From UBA1444 sp964521625 (GTDB taxonomy: Bacteria; Bacillota; Negativicutes; UBA1444): 64,000 nucleotides of DNA. The DNA is taken from the NCBI GenBank assembly GCA_964521625.1, contig CAZFSM010000002.1, forward strand, positions 161,679-225,678, in the 5' to 3' direction. The stretch's first letter is position 1. Each line of letters opens with the position of its first letter. Under the pieces are notes generated by a model. It did not search any database. It saw only the letters and a list, made by a program, of their open reading frames with translations, and was not told the origin of the DNA. Below are positions 8,233 to 16,353 of the stretch, piece after piece. Both the position numbers and the translations under genes were made by a program.

Positions 8233-8994
8233 ATGAGAAAACTTACCGCGCTCGTTGTGGATGACGAACCGATCATGTGCGCCGCATTACGGCAGCAGCT
8301 TGATAAATTTCCTTTAATTGAAGTGGTAGGTGAATGCCAGGACGGCAGCGAGGCGTTGGAAAAAGTGGAGCGGCTGAAACCGGACATTGTATTTTTGGAT
8401 ATTCGCATGCCGGGACTCAGCGGGATTGATGTTGCTGCGGTTCTCGACCAAATGGATCTGGCGCCGGAAGTGGTTTTTGTCACGGCTTACGATGATTATG
8501 CGCTAAAAGCTTATGAAGTCAGTGCTGTTGATTATATATTGAAGCCTTTCGACCGCGAGGATATTATCCGGGTTTTGCGTAAAATACGTCGGTTTCGCGC
8601 GCTGCAAGCCACCCCGTTACCGCAGGGGGACACAATGCCTGAGATAAAGGAATCCCGCCCGTCGAAGTTTTGTCTCTATGCCGGTGAGCGTATGGAGATC
8701 GTCGATGTCAAGAATATCAAACTGTTTCTGGTCGAACGGGGAGAAGTATACGCCTATACTGCCGATGAGGCGAGATTTTCGGTGAAGCAGTCGCTACAGG
8801 AAATCGAACAGAAGCTTGATTCTCAGAGTTTTTTCCGTTGTCATCGCAATTTCATCGTCAATATTGATTTTGTAAAAACCGTTTCACCATGGTTTAATCG
8901 TGGTTTGCTATTGACACTCAAAGGCGGCAAAGGCATGGAAATTCCGGTCAGTAGGGCACATACCAAGAAACTGGAGCAATATATCAATTTTTGA
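8233..8994 (+). CDS. LytR/AlgR-family response regulator with LytTR DNA-binding domain
   Basis: Partner of the upstream kinase. The receiver domain (residues 1-120) has the acidic pocket VVDDE, phospho-acceptor Asp56 in FLDIRMPG, the switch Thr in FVTAYDDYA and Lys in DYILKPF. After a linker, residues about 140-250 form a LytTR domain with FFRCHRNFIVN and PVSRAHTKKL, hallmarks of the family. ATG 8233 with AGGGG upstream is used; the ATG-less extension from 8212 lies inside the kinase gene. The nearest target is probably the DASS transporter gene 180 bases downstream, before which a tandem CCTATTC repeat is found. Confidence 0.95.
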   Translation: MRKLTALVVDDEPIMCAALRQQLDKFPLIEVVGECQDGSEALEKVERLKPDIVFLDIRMPGLSGIDVAAVLDQMDLAPEVVFVTAYDDYALKAYEVSAVDYILKPFDREDIIRVLRKIRRFRALQATPLPQGDTMPEIKESRPSKFCLYAGERMEIVDVKNIKLFLVERGEVYAYTADEARFSVKQSLQEIEQKLDSQSFFRCHRNFIVNIDFVKTVSPWFNRGLLLTLKGGKGMEIPVSRAHTKKLEQYINF

Positions 8995-9032
8995 TCAGCG
9001 GAAAATCAGAGCTGTTTTTGGTGCTTTTGCCG

Positions 9033-9049
9033 CCTATTCTGTCCTATTC
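9033..9049 (+). promoter_or_regulatory. Candidate LytTR-regulator operator: tandem CCTATTC repeat
   Basis: CCTATTC occurs at 9033-9039 and 9043-9049, exactly one helical turn apart. It lies about 49-65 bases upstream of the start predicted from TATAGT at 9086-9091, a promoter with no recognisable -35 (GGTCAG at the matching place). That layout fits activation by the adjacent response regulator. The rest of 8995-9173 shows no gene. Confidence 0.45.
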
Positions 9050-9173
9050 AGGCGTGTTAGCGGGTCAGTTAAGCAAAAAATAACCTATAGTTTAATTGGT
9101 TGAATATTCTGGCCGATCTTTGGAACAACATGGGTAAACAAAGCGTTAAATTAAAATGGGGGGAATAATCAGG

Positions 9174-10571
9174 ATGACAAAAGCTCGAATCGGTCTCTGG
9201 GGTGGCATTGCGGCGTTACTGTTGATTGCTTTTGGAATGCCGGCAGTGCCAGGGCTTCCGCCGGCGGCCAAAATGGCTCTGGCAGTAGCGGTATTTGCCA
9301 TCATCATCTGGGTGACACAGGCGGTAGAGGATGCATTAAGCGGTCTTATCATTGTCTTTCTTCTGGCGGCCCTGAAGGCAACTACATTGGCTGGCGCCTT
9401 CTCGGGTTATTCGAATACCGCATTATGGCTGATTGTTATTGGTTTCATTATGGCGGCAGCAATGGAAAAATCCGGCTTGTCCAAACGCATTGCTTTGTAC
9501 TTGGTTAATATGGCCGGTGGCAACGCTAACAAAATTTATTGGGCTATCGCAATGGTCATGCTCGTCATGACGTTTCTGGTTCCATCCATTACGGCGCGGA
9601 CACTGTTGATGCTGCCGATCGTGCTCGGCATCGGACAGGCATTTAACGCTAAAGAAGGCCAAAGCAACATCGTGAAGGCACTGCTCTTTATTGTAGCGAT
9701 GAGCGGTACGGCTATGAGCATCGGTGTTCTGACCGCCCATGTTGGCAATCCGATTACCGTGGGCTTGATTCAGGCTGCCACCAAGCAGAGTATTTCCTGG
9801 GCCGAATGGTTCCGGATTGGCGGACCGCCTGCATTTGCACTGGCATTTATCTCAGTAATCATGATCCGCCTTCTATGGCCGCCAGAAATGGCGACGCTGG
9901 GCGAGGGTGGGGACTATGTCAAAACAGAGCTCGCTAAACTCGGCGGCATAACCAAACAGGAAATCTATACCTTGCTTGTTTTCGGCCTTACTCTAGCTCT
10001 CTGGGCATCGGATTCGATGCACGGAATCAACGTTGCTATCGTAGGATTGTTCTCCGTAATTCTGTTGATTTGGCCGGGGATTGGTGTCATGACCTGGAAA
10101 GAAGCGCAAACCAAGGTGCCCTGGAGCATTTTCGTTCTGTATGGCGCAGGTCTTTCGATGGGGGGCGCGCTAGTTACGTCAGGCGCAGCCAAATGGTTGG
10201 CAGGTACCATGCTGAAACCGATTGCGGCTATGGATCACTCGCTGCAGATCGTTCTGTTGATCTGGATTGCCACTGCGTTGCAGATTTTCTTCACCGGCGG
10301 CGGACCGAAAACCACGGCGCTTACGCCGATTGTCATCGCCCATGCCACGGCGATTGGCGCCAATCCGATGGTGTTTGCCCTTGTTTTGGGCATGAACATG
10401 CAGCACCAATATCTTTTGCCAGTTTCGAACATGCCGAATGCGGTCATTAATGGAACCAACCAGGTAAAGGCCAGTGAACTGATGAAGACTGGCGCCTGTA
10501 TGAGTGTGTTGGCGGCAACTTTCTTCAGTGTCATGGTCTACACCTACTGGAAGTGGATCGGCGTATTATAA
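9174..10571 (+). CDS. DASS/SLC13-type divalent anion:cation symporter
   Basis: Secondary transporter of 466 residues with about 11-12 membrane helices, resembling the CitT/SdcS group that moves dicarboxylates, citrate or sulfate with Na+ or in exchange. Typical segments are the GFIMAAAMEKSGLSKRIAL helix region, VPSITARTLLMLPIV, the first SNT-like site replaced by HVGNPITVGL, and the second in PVSNMPNAVING. ATG 9174 is preferred over 9156 because a G6 run (9158-9163) then acts as SD. It sits between a LytS/LytR-type system and a FAD-dependent hydroxyacid dehydrogenase, so a hydroxy- or dicarboxylate is the likely cargo; the exact substrate cannot be read from the sequence. Confidence 0.87.
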   Translation: MTKARIGLWGGIAALLLIAFGMPAVPGLPPAAKMALAVAVFAIIIWVTQAVEDALSGLIIVFLLAALKATTLAGAFSGYSNTALWLIVIGFIMAAAMEKSGLSKRIALYLVNMAGGNANKIYWAIAMVMLVMTFLVPSITARTLLMLPIVLGIGQAFNAKEGQSNIVKALLFIVAMSGTAMSIGVLTAHVGNPITVGLIQAATKQSISWAEWFRIGGPPAFALAFISVIMIRLLWPPEMATLGEGGDYVKTELAKLGGITKQEIYTLLVFGLTLALWASDSMHGINVAIVGLFSVILLIWPGIGVMTWKEAQTKVPWSIFVLYGAGLSMGGALVTSGAAKWLAGTMLKPIAAMDHSLQIVLLIWIATALQIFFTGGGPKTTALTPIVIAHATAIGANPMVFALVLGMNMQHQYLLPVSNMPNAVINGTNQVKASELMKTGACMSVLAATFFSVMVYTYWKWIGVL

Positions 10572-10620
10572 TCTGAGCTGAAGGAACACGGGTCGATTTG
10601 AGTCAATGGAGGAGAGAATC

Positions 10621-12024
10621 ATGTACAAGTATAATGCAGTAACCCCGGCACTGGTGCAAAAACTGGCTGCCATCGTTGGTGAAAACAATGTGACGGTTGA
10701 TGTGGAGAAGATGGAACCTTATGCCCATGACGAGGTGACGGACACTCGTTATCACCACATGCCCGAAGTTGTGGTGTTTGCTGAAACGACTGCACAAGTG
10801 GCGCAGGTGGTTGCGTTGGCGAACACTGAATTGATTCCGGTGGTGCCGCGTGGCGCCGGGACAGGACTCGCCTGTGGCGCCGTAGCAATTCTGGGCGGCA
10901 TCGTACTGAGTCTGGAAAAAATGGATCGCATTCTTGAAATCAATACCGATAGTTTGCATATGATCGTGCAACCAGGCGTTCGCACCGATGACGTGCAAAA
11001 AGCCGCCAAAGCGGCCGGGCTGTTTTATGCCGGTGATCCCTGCAGCGGCGACAGCTGCTTCATCGGCGGTAATGTAGCGACGAATGCCGGTGGCAACAAG
11101 GCAGTGAAATACGGCACGACCCGTCAACAGGTCTACGGCATCGAGGTCGTTACTCCGAAAGGCGAAACCACCCGATTGGGCGGGCGACTGCAAAAAAACA
11201 CGACCGGTTACTCACTGGAACATTTAATCATCGGTTCAGAAGGCACACTGGGTATCATTACCGAAGTGACGCTTAAGTTAATGCCTTTGCCGCAACATGT
11301 GGTTGACCTGCTGGCAATTTTTCCATCGGTTGAATCAGCGATTGCAATCGTGCCGAAAATTATCAAGGCCGGTGTAATGCCAACCTGTGTCGAATTCATG
11401 GACAATATCACCGTGCAAAGCATCGGTCATTTCCTCAACGAAAAACTGCCCCGCATGGATGATGGACACTATGTGATTATTCAAGTGGAAGCGGAGAACG
11501 AGGACGACCTGGATAACAAAAGTGTTCAACTGGATGACCTTTGCGTCGAAAACGGTGCGCTCGAAGTCCTGGTGGCCGATCCGCAGAAAATCTGGCGGGC
11601 CCGCAAAGCCTTCGCTGAAGCGGTACGGCACGAAAGCCTGATTATGTGCAAGGAAGATATCGTGGTACCGTATGATAAGATTCCTGACATCATGAAAACC
11701 GGTGCGCAATTGAGCGAAAAATACGGACTGGTTACCCGGACGGCCAGCCATGCCGGCGATGGCAATATTCACCTGAATATTTTGAAGGGGAATATGCCGG
11801 AAACAGAGTGGGACAGCAAGCTGGTGATGTTTCAGGAAGAACTGTATGCCGCAGTATACGCGCTGGGCGGCAAACTTTCCGGCGAACATGGAATCGGTTA
11901 CAAACGTAGGGAATTAATGATGCAGTACACCAATCCGGTGGAGATGGCGATGATGCAGGATATTAAACGAGCGCTTGATCCCAAAGGGATTCTTAACCCC
12001 GGCAAAATTTTCACTTTGGATTAA
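10621..12024 (+). CDS. FAD-linked 2-hydroxyacid dehydrogenase (GlcD/D-lactate dehydrogenase-like)
   Basis: Flavoprotein of 467 residues of the GlcD/Dld family, oxidising glycolate, D-lactate or another 2-hydroxyacid. The PCMH-type FAD domain shows PRGAGTGLACGA, GGNVATNAGGNKAVKYG and GSEGTLGIITEVTLKL; the C-terminal cap has HAGDGNIH and SGEHGIGYKRRE, the metal and catalytic segments of the family. Start ATG 10621 has GGAGGAGAG just upstream. It is 49 bases after the transporter and followed by a terminator, so the two form one unit. No Fe-S partner (GlcF/LutA) or EtfAB is adjacent; the electron acceptor is unknown. Confidence 0.9.
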   Translation: MYKYNAVTPALVQKLAAIVGENNVTVDVEKMEPYAHDEVTDTRYHHMPEVVVFAETTAQVAQVVALANTELIPVVPRGAGTGLACGAVAILGGIVLSLEKMDRILEINTDSLHMIVQPGVRTDDVQKAAKAAGLFYAGDPCSGDSCFIGGNVATNAGGNKAVKYGTTRQQVYGIEVVTPKGETTRLGGRLQKNTTGYSLEHLIIGSEGTLGIITEVTLKLMPLPQHVVDLLAIFPSVESAIAIVPKIIKAGVMPTCVEFMDNITVQSIGHFLNEKLPRMDDGHYVIIQVEAENEDDLDNKSVQLDDLCVENGALEVLVADPQKIWRARKAFAEAVRHESLIMCKEDIVVPYDKIPDIMKTGAQLSEKYGLVTRTASHAGDGNIHLNILKGNMPETEWDSKLVMFQEELYAAVYALGGKLSGEHGIGYKRRELMMQYTNPVEMAMMQDIKRALDPKGILNPGKIFTLD

Positions 12025-12080
12025 TAGAGTGTCGATAACAGGATAACTTTGGTCAATAATACGATACGTTACTATCAGCA

Positions 12081-12117
12081 AAGGAGAGGCGAGCTAAAAG
12101 TTTGCTTCTCCTTTTTT
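12081..12117 (+). terminator. Intrinsic terminator after the FAD dehydrogenase
   Basis: Arms 12081-12094 and 12100-12113 pair over 14 bp with several G-U pairs around a 5-base loop and run into T6. It closes the transporter-dehydrogenase operon. The remaining bases to 12210 show no other clear signal. Confidence 0.9.
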
Positions 12118-12210
12118 ATGTTGAACGGTTGGCAGGGAAATCAGTGAATAAAACGAATTCATAACTATACAGTTAAATTGCTTTGTGAATTAATCAGAGG
12201 AGGGAAAACA

Positions 12211-13041
12211 ATGTCCGGTTCGTTGAATGAAATTACCATTCAAGTTGATTTGAAAAAATGTACGCGCTGCGGGTATTGCCGTGAAGTCTGTCCGTCAGGA
12301 ATCATTCGTGTGGATGAAAATGGCCCAACACTGATCGCGCCCAAAGCCTGCATTAAGTGCGGCCACTGTGTGGCTGTTTGCCCGCAGGCAGCGCTCGATC
12401 ATAGCCGAAACTCCTTAGGTAGTCAGACCGAGATTGCACAATTTGCCAAAATGACCGCCGACGAGGCAGAGCGTTTTCTGCGTGGTCGTCGCTCCATTCG
12501 GGCTTATAAACCGGATAAAATTTCGCCGGAAACATTATTGCGGTTGCTAAACGTAGCGCGAATGGCGCCTTCGGGTGGAAACTCACAGGGAATCTCATTT
12601 CTGGTTTTGAGTGACCCATTGGTTCTGAAGAAGATTTCCGCCTCGGTGATTGAGTGGCTGGAAGAACAAATCCGGCAGGAAGTGGCCTGGGTCAAGCCTT
12701 ATGCCGGTATGGCAAAAATATATCGCGAGACTGGATACGACGTCGTATTGCGCGGCGCGCCGCACTTGGTCCTGGCACTGGCGGCAAGCAAAAACCCGAT
12801 CGGGCGGGATAACGGGCGTTATGCATTGACCTATACGGAACTGTTTGCCCCGGTGCTTGGATTGGGCAGTTGCTGGGCCGGTTTTTTTGAGATGGCTGCT
12901 TTTGCAAACTATGCACCGCTGCTGGAGTTGATCAGCGTGCCCGAGGGCAAAGCGATTACCGGCGCATTGATGCTGGGAGTGCCCAAGTATAAATATCAAC
13001 GCCTAGTTGAACGCAATCCGCTGGCAGTGGAACTCCGCTAA
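12211..13041 (+). CDS. Ferredoxin-nitroreductase fusion protein (2x[4Fe-4S] plus FMN domain)
   Basis: About 276 residues. The N-terminal part carries two complete cluster motifs, CTRCGYCREVCP and CIKCGHCVAVCP. From about residue 80 there is a nitroreductase-type FMN domain with RRSIRAY and MAPSGGNSQG, and a C-terminal segment AGFFEMAAF/ITGALMLGVPKYKY that fits the family. Such fusions occur in anaerobes and are taken to use reduced ferredoxin to reduce nitro or quinone-like substrates. ATG 12211 has GAGGAGGG at 12197-12204; the GTG-like extension from 12178 is unsupported. It is monocistronic, between two terminators. Physiological substrate unknown. Confidence 0.92.
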   Translation: MSGSLNEITIQVDLKKCTRCGYCREVCPSGIIRVDENGPTLIAPKACIKCGHCVAVCPQAALDHSRNSLGSQTEIAQFAKMTADEAERFLRGRRSIRAYKPDKISPETLLRLLNVARMAPSGGNSQGISFLVLSDPLVLKKISASVIEWLEEQIRQEVAWVKPYAGMAKIYRETGYDVVLRGAPHLVLALAASKNPIGRDNGRYALTYTELFAPVLGLGSCWAGFFEMAAFANYAPLLELISVPEGKAITGALMLGVPKYKYQRLVERNPLAVELR

Positions 13042-13080
13042 AGTTTCCAGGCGAAATTGCACTGAAAGATATTTTGATAA

Positions 13081-13130
13081 CCAAGATCTCTGTCAAGGAT
13101 AAACCCTTGACAGAGATCTTGGTTTGTTTT
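13081..13130 (+). terminator. Terminator of the nitroreductase gene, overlapping the ylxM promoter
   Basis: Perfect 18-bp arms (13081-13098 and 13105-13122) with a 6-base loop, followed by TTTGTTTT. The right arm contains the TTGACA -35 element of the next promoter. Confidence 0.88.
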
Positions 13131-13135
13131 ATAAT
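13107..13135 (+). promoter_or_regulatory. Consensus sigma-A promoter of ylxM-ffh
   Basis: TTGACA (13107-13112), 17-base spacer, TATAAT (13130-13135): a perfect match. The first base transcribed should be about 13142, the A of the ylxM ATG, giving a leaderless mRNA. Confidence 0.85.
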
Positions 13136-13141
13136 CGTTTC

Positions 13142-13504
13142 ATGATTGAAAAGATGGTTCGGATTGGCCGTTTGTATGATTATTATGGCGCATTACTGAC
13201 GGAGCATCAGAAAAAATGCCTGGAGCTGCATTATCTGCAAGATTTTTCGCTGGGCGAAATAGCTTCAGAGCTAGCGGTTTCCCGACAGGCCATCAACGAT
13301 ATTTTGCGACGGACCGAAGAATCGCTGGAACAATACGAAGCAAAACTTGGTTTAATAGCGCAGGAACAAAAACGGATGCAAGCCCTCCAAAATGTCAAAT
13401 CATTGCTGGTGGCGGCCCAAGTTGCAGTTCAGACGGATCAAACTTTGTTGCAAAAAGCATTGGGTGAAATCGACAGTATTCTCAAACAAGAGATGAGGGA
13501 CTAA
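13142..13504 (+). CDS. ylxM: YlxM, SRP-associated helix-turn-helix protein
   Basis: Small sigma-70-region-4-like protein of 120 residues of the UPF0122/YlxM family, regularly encoded before ffh and reported in streptococci to modulate SRP. Visible is the helix-turn-helix core LHYLQDFSLGEIASELAVSRQAINDILRRTEESLEQYE, here quoted only in part as DFSLGEIASELAVSRQA. ATG 13142 lies 6 bases after a perfect -10 box, so no SD can be transcribed; the in-frame ATG 13154 has none either. The gene ends 3 bases before ffh. The family assignment is firm; the leaderless start is an inference from promoter geometry. Confidence 0.93.
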   Translation: MIEKMVRIGRLYDYYGALLTEHQKKCLELHYLQDFSLGEIASELAVSRQAINDILRRTEESLEQYEAKLGLIAQEQKRMQALQNVKSLLVAAQVAVQTDQTLLQKALGEIDSILKQEMRD

Positions 13505-13507
13505 GTA

Positions 13508-14857
13508 GTGTTGTTTTCAGGATTAGCAGATCGTCTTCAGGGGATTTTCAAAAATTTGCGCGGCCGCGGTCGCTTGTCGGAATCCGATGTTAATGAATGT
13601 TTACGGGAAATCAGAATGGCTCTATTGGAAGCCGACGTAAACTTCAAAGTGGTCAAGGATTTCATTGCCCGGGTCAAAGCCCGCGCAGTCGGTGCCGATG
13701 TGCTGGAAAGCTTGAATCCGGCCCAGCAGGTAGTCAAGATCGTATACGAAGAAATGACCGAAATGATGGGTGGGGCACAACGCGGTATCGCCATGGCATC
13801 GGAACCGCCCACGGTGATCATGATGGTTGGCTTGCAGGGCTCCGGCAAGACTACAACTGCTGCCAAACTGGCCAGGCATTTTGCCAAACAAGGCAAAAGA
13901 CCGCTGTTAGTCGCAGCCGATTTGTATCGACCGGCTGCCGTGCAGCAACTGCAGACGCTGGGCAAACAGCTGGATATCCCTGTGTTGGCCATAGAAGGGG
14001 AAACCAGCCCGCTGGCGGTAGTTCGCGCGGTTCGTGAAACGGCCCTGGCGCAACTACGGGATGTTGTGATTGTTGATACAGCAGGACGATTGCATGTAGA
14101 TACCGACTTAATGAATGAACTGAATAACATAAAAAACCTGATTAAACCGCATGAAATCCTATTGGTCGTCGATGCGATGACCGGACAGGACGCTGTAAAT
14201 GTCGCCGAAAACTTTCATGGCGTAGTCGGAATCGACGGCATCATTCTGACCAAGATGGACGGCGATGCCCGCGGTGGCGCCGCGCTATCCGTCAGGGCCG
14301 TAACTGGCCGGCCGATAAAATTTGTAGGTAGTGGTGAAAAAACAGAAAACCTGGAAATGTTCCATCCGGATCGGATGGCGTCGCGAATTTTGGGAATGGG
14401 CGATATGCTCAGCCTGATTGAAAAGGCGCAGGAAACATTCGATAAAGATAAAGCCATCGCTTTGCAGCAAAAAATGCGGAAAGATGAATTCACGCTGGAT
14501 GATTTTTTGTCGCAGATGCAGACCGTCCGAAAAATGGGTTCTTTTGAACAGCTACTGGGCATGATCCCCGGACTGGGCAGCAAAGCGAAACAGCTGCAGG
14601 AAATGCAGGTCGACGAAAAGGACATGAACCGGGTCGAGGCCATCATCCAATCGATGACGAAAAAAGAGCGGCGCGATCCATCCATTATCAACGGCAGTCG
14701 CCGTAAACGCATCGCTGATGGCAGCGGCACGCGGGTTCAGGACGTGAATCGATTGCTGAAACAATTCCTCGAAGCGCGAAAGATGATGAAACGCATGCAG
14801 GGAATGCAAAAATCCGGCAAAAAACTTTCTTCTTTCCGGATGCCGTTCGGCAACTGA
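13508..14857 (+). CDS. ffh: Ffh, signal recognition particle GTPase
   Basis: Protein subunit of the SRP, 449 residues, binding signal sequences and the 4.5S/6S RNA. N domain at residues 1-90 (LADRLQGIFKNLRGRGRLSE, ALLEADVNFKVVKDF), G domain with GLQGSGKTTT, ADLYRPAA, DTAGRLH, TKMDGDARGG and GSGEKTENLEMFHP, and a Met-rich M domain with SRRKRIADGSGT that binds RNA. Start GTG 13508 has AGGGA 9 bases upstream and gives the conserved xFxGLADRL N-terminus. Co-transcribed with ylxM. The matching receptor FtsY is 12.8 kb to the left rather than adjacent. Confidence 0.98.
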   Translation: MLFSGLADRLQGIFKNLRGRGRLSESDVNECLREIRMALLEADVNFKVVKDFIARVKARAVGADVLESLNPAQQVVKIVYEEMTEMMGGAQRGIAMASEPPTVIMMVGLQGSGKTTTAAKLARHFAKQGKRPLLVAADLYRPAAVQQLQTLGKQLDIPVLAIEGETSPLAVVRAVRETALAQLRDVVIVDTAGRLHVDTDLMNELNNIKNLIKPHEILLVVDAMTGQDAVNVAENFHGVVGIDGIILTKMDGDARGGAALSVRAVTGRPIKFVGSGEKTENLEMFHPDRMASRILGMGDMLSLIEKAQETFDKDKAIALQQKMRKDEFTLDDFLSQMQTVRKMGSFEQLLGMIPGLGSKAKQLQEMQVDEKDMNRVEAIIQSMTKKERRDPSIINGSRRKRIADGSGTRVQDVNRLLKQFLEARKMMKRMQGMQKSGKKLSSFRMPFGN

Positions 14858-14913
14858 GATCGATGAATATCTAATACCAATCGTGGTCTGATTATGAAAA
14901 GGAGGTGAAAGAT

Positions 14914-15198
14914 ATGGCGGTAAAAATTCGTTTGCGTCGTATGGGAGGTAAGAAGGACTCGTTTTTCCGTATTGTGGTGGCTGATTCCCGTTCTCCCCGC
15001 GATGGTCGTTTTATTGAATCCATCGGTTATTATGATCCGACAACTGAGCCGGCTACAGTGAAGATGGACGAAGAAAAGGCCCTGGAGTGGATGGAAAAAG
15101 GCGCACAGGTCACTGATACTGTGAAAGCCCTTCTCCAGAAACAAGGCACTCTGAAAAAGATTGACGAAATGAAACAGCAAGCCCGGAAGGAGGGCTAA
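14914..15198 (+). CDS. rpsP: 30S ribosomal protein S16
   Basis: Small-subunit assembly protein, 94 residues. The conserved N-terminus MAVKIRLRRMGGKKDSFFRI is preceded by a strong AAGGAGGT at 14899-14906, so ATG 14914 is the start. RIVVADSRSPRDGRFIE is the family signature. It follows ffh by 56 bases and begins a tight run of translation genes through trmD. Confidence 0.98.
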   Translation: MAVKIRLRRMGGKKDSFFRIVVADSRSPRDGRFIESIGYYDPTTEPATVKMDEEKALEWMEKGAQVTDTVKALLQKQGTLKKIDEMKQQARKEG

Positions 15199-15203
15199 TT
15201 CCG

Positions 15204-15434
15204 ATGAAAGAACTCGTCGAATTGTTGGTCCGCTCCTTGGTGAAAAACCCTGATCAGGCCTGTGTCACTGAACGCGTAGAAAATGATACCTGGATCTACG
15301 AAGTGACAGTAGCTCAGGAAGATATGGGGAAAGTAATCGGCAAACAGGGGCGAATTGCGAAAGCGATCCGCACCTTGGCCAAAGCTGCAGCCACCCGTGA
15401 TAATCGAAGGGTTATGGTGGAGATAATCGGATGA
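15204..15434 (+). CDS. khpA: KhpA, KH-domain RNA-binding protein (YlqC)
   Basis: Small RNA-binding protein of 76 residues made of one KH fold; the RNA-contact loop is GKQG in VIGKQGRIAKAIRTL. In other Bacillota KhpA pairs with KhpB (EloR/Jag) and influences cell division and small RNAs. ATG 15204 has an SD formed by the end of rpsP. It lies 5 bases after rpsP and overlaps ylqD by 4 bases (ATGA), so translation is coupled. Confidence 0.95.
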   Translation: MKELVELLVRSLVKNPDQACVTERVENDTWIYEVTVAQEDMGKVIGKQGRIAKAIRTLAKAAATRDNRRVMVEIIG

Positions 15435-15838
15435 GTACAATCACTTTAAAATGCCCGGTAACGGTCAAATCAAAAGTTACCGAAGTTCTCAAGGAGCAAT
15501 TGGTCGCTGAGATCAAGGAAGCCATGACCAAGGTCGACATGGAACTTCAGCAGATTGAGTTTCATGCCAAACGATTGATGACCGAACAGGTTCGTTCCGA
15601 CGTGCAGGGATTAACTGCATTGCGGCAACAAATCGATGGCGAAAAACAAAAGCGGCTGGAACTCAAAAATCATCTGCAGGAAAAACTGAAAGAAACCAGC
15701 CAGCTGGAACTCGGCGCTGAGATTGTTCAGGGAACGATGGAACAGATGGTAACGGTTCAAGAGGGCGATGACCTGCAAAAATTGATGAATCGTGAGATTT
15801 TGCTGGAAGACGGCAAAGTTTTGGCGATTCGAGAATGA
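15431..15838 (+). CDS. ylqD: YlqD family protein
   Basis: 135-residue protein of unknown function regularly found between khpA and rimM. It is mostly helical and charged, with a central coiled-coil-like stretch (residues about 28-95, rich in E, K, Q and L), and ends in a short beta-rich tail (REILLEDGKVLAIRE). No catalytic motif is visible. Start overlaps the khpA stop. The family name rests on position and overall character, so a moderate confidence is given for the symbol. Confidence 0.8.
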   Translation: MSTITLKCPVTVKSKVTEVLKEQLVAEIKEAMTKVDMELQQIEFHAKRLMTEQVRSDVQGLTALRQQIDGEKQKRLELKNHLQEKLKETSQLELGAEIVQGTMEQMVTVQEGDDLQKLMNREILLEDGKVLAIRE

Positions 15839-15850
15839 GATGAGGGCGCA

Positions 15851-16348
15851 GTGAAAGAGAATTTGATCGCTGTTGCCAGAATATCTGCAGCGCATGGAGT
15901 CCGTGGAGAGGTTAAATTACTGCCTCTCACGGACTTTCCGCATCGTTTTGAATCCACCGAGTATCTGCTGCTTGCCGATGGAAAAAAACTGGTGCTGGAA
16001 TCAGCCCGTGTGCAAAGGGATATGGTACTGGCTAAATTTCGCGGCATGGACACGCCGGAAGTCTGGAAAGAGTATCGGCAAAAAGAGCTTTATGTCACTG
16101 AAGACAATTTGGTACCGTTGCCGGAGGGCCAGTACTATATTTATCAAATGACCGGATTGGCGGTATTTGATGAACAGGGTAATGCCTTGGGCGAGTTGAC
16201 GGATGTATTACAAACCGGTAGTAACGATGTATATGCGATAAAATTATTGGATGGCAAAGAACTGCTGATTCCGGCGATTGAAAGTTTTGTCAAACAGATT
16301 GATATGAACGCCCGCAAGATGATCGTGGTTGTTCCTGAGTATTGGTAA
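15851..16348 (+). CDS. rimM: RimM, 16S rRNA processing / 30S maturation factor
   Basis: Ribosome assembly factor that acts on the 30S head with S19. 165 residues: an N-terminal beta-barrel with ISAAHGVRGEVKLLPLTDFP and FRGMDTPE, and a C-terminal PRC-barrel with GNALGELTDVLQTGSNDVY and the ending LLIPAIESFVKQID. The start is GTG 15851 with GAGGG upstream. It ends 5 bases before trmD, the standard pair. Confidence 0.97.
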   Translation: MKENLIAVARISAAHGVRGEVKLLPLTDFPHRFESTEYLLLADGKKLVLESARVQRDMVLAKFRGMDTPEVWKEYRQKELYVTEDNLVPLPEGQYYIYQMTGLAVFDEQGNALGELTDVLQTGSNDVYAIKLLDGKELLIPAIESFVKQIDMNARKMIVVVPEYW

Positions 16349-16353
16349 ACACG

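Noticed and set aside
13537..14130. 197-codon minus-strand frame within ffh
   Set aside because: Shadow of a highly biased coding frame; composition (Ser/Thr/Ala-rich) is typical of antisense artefacts.
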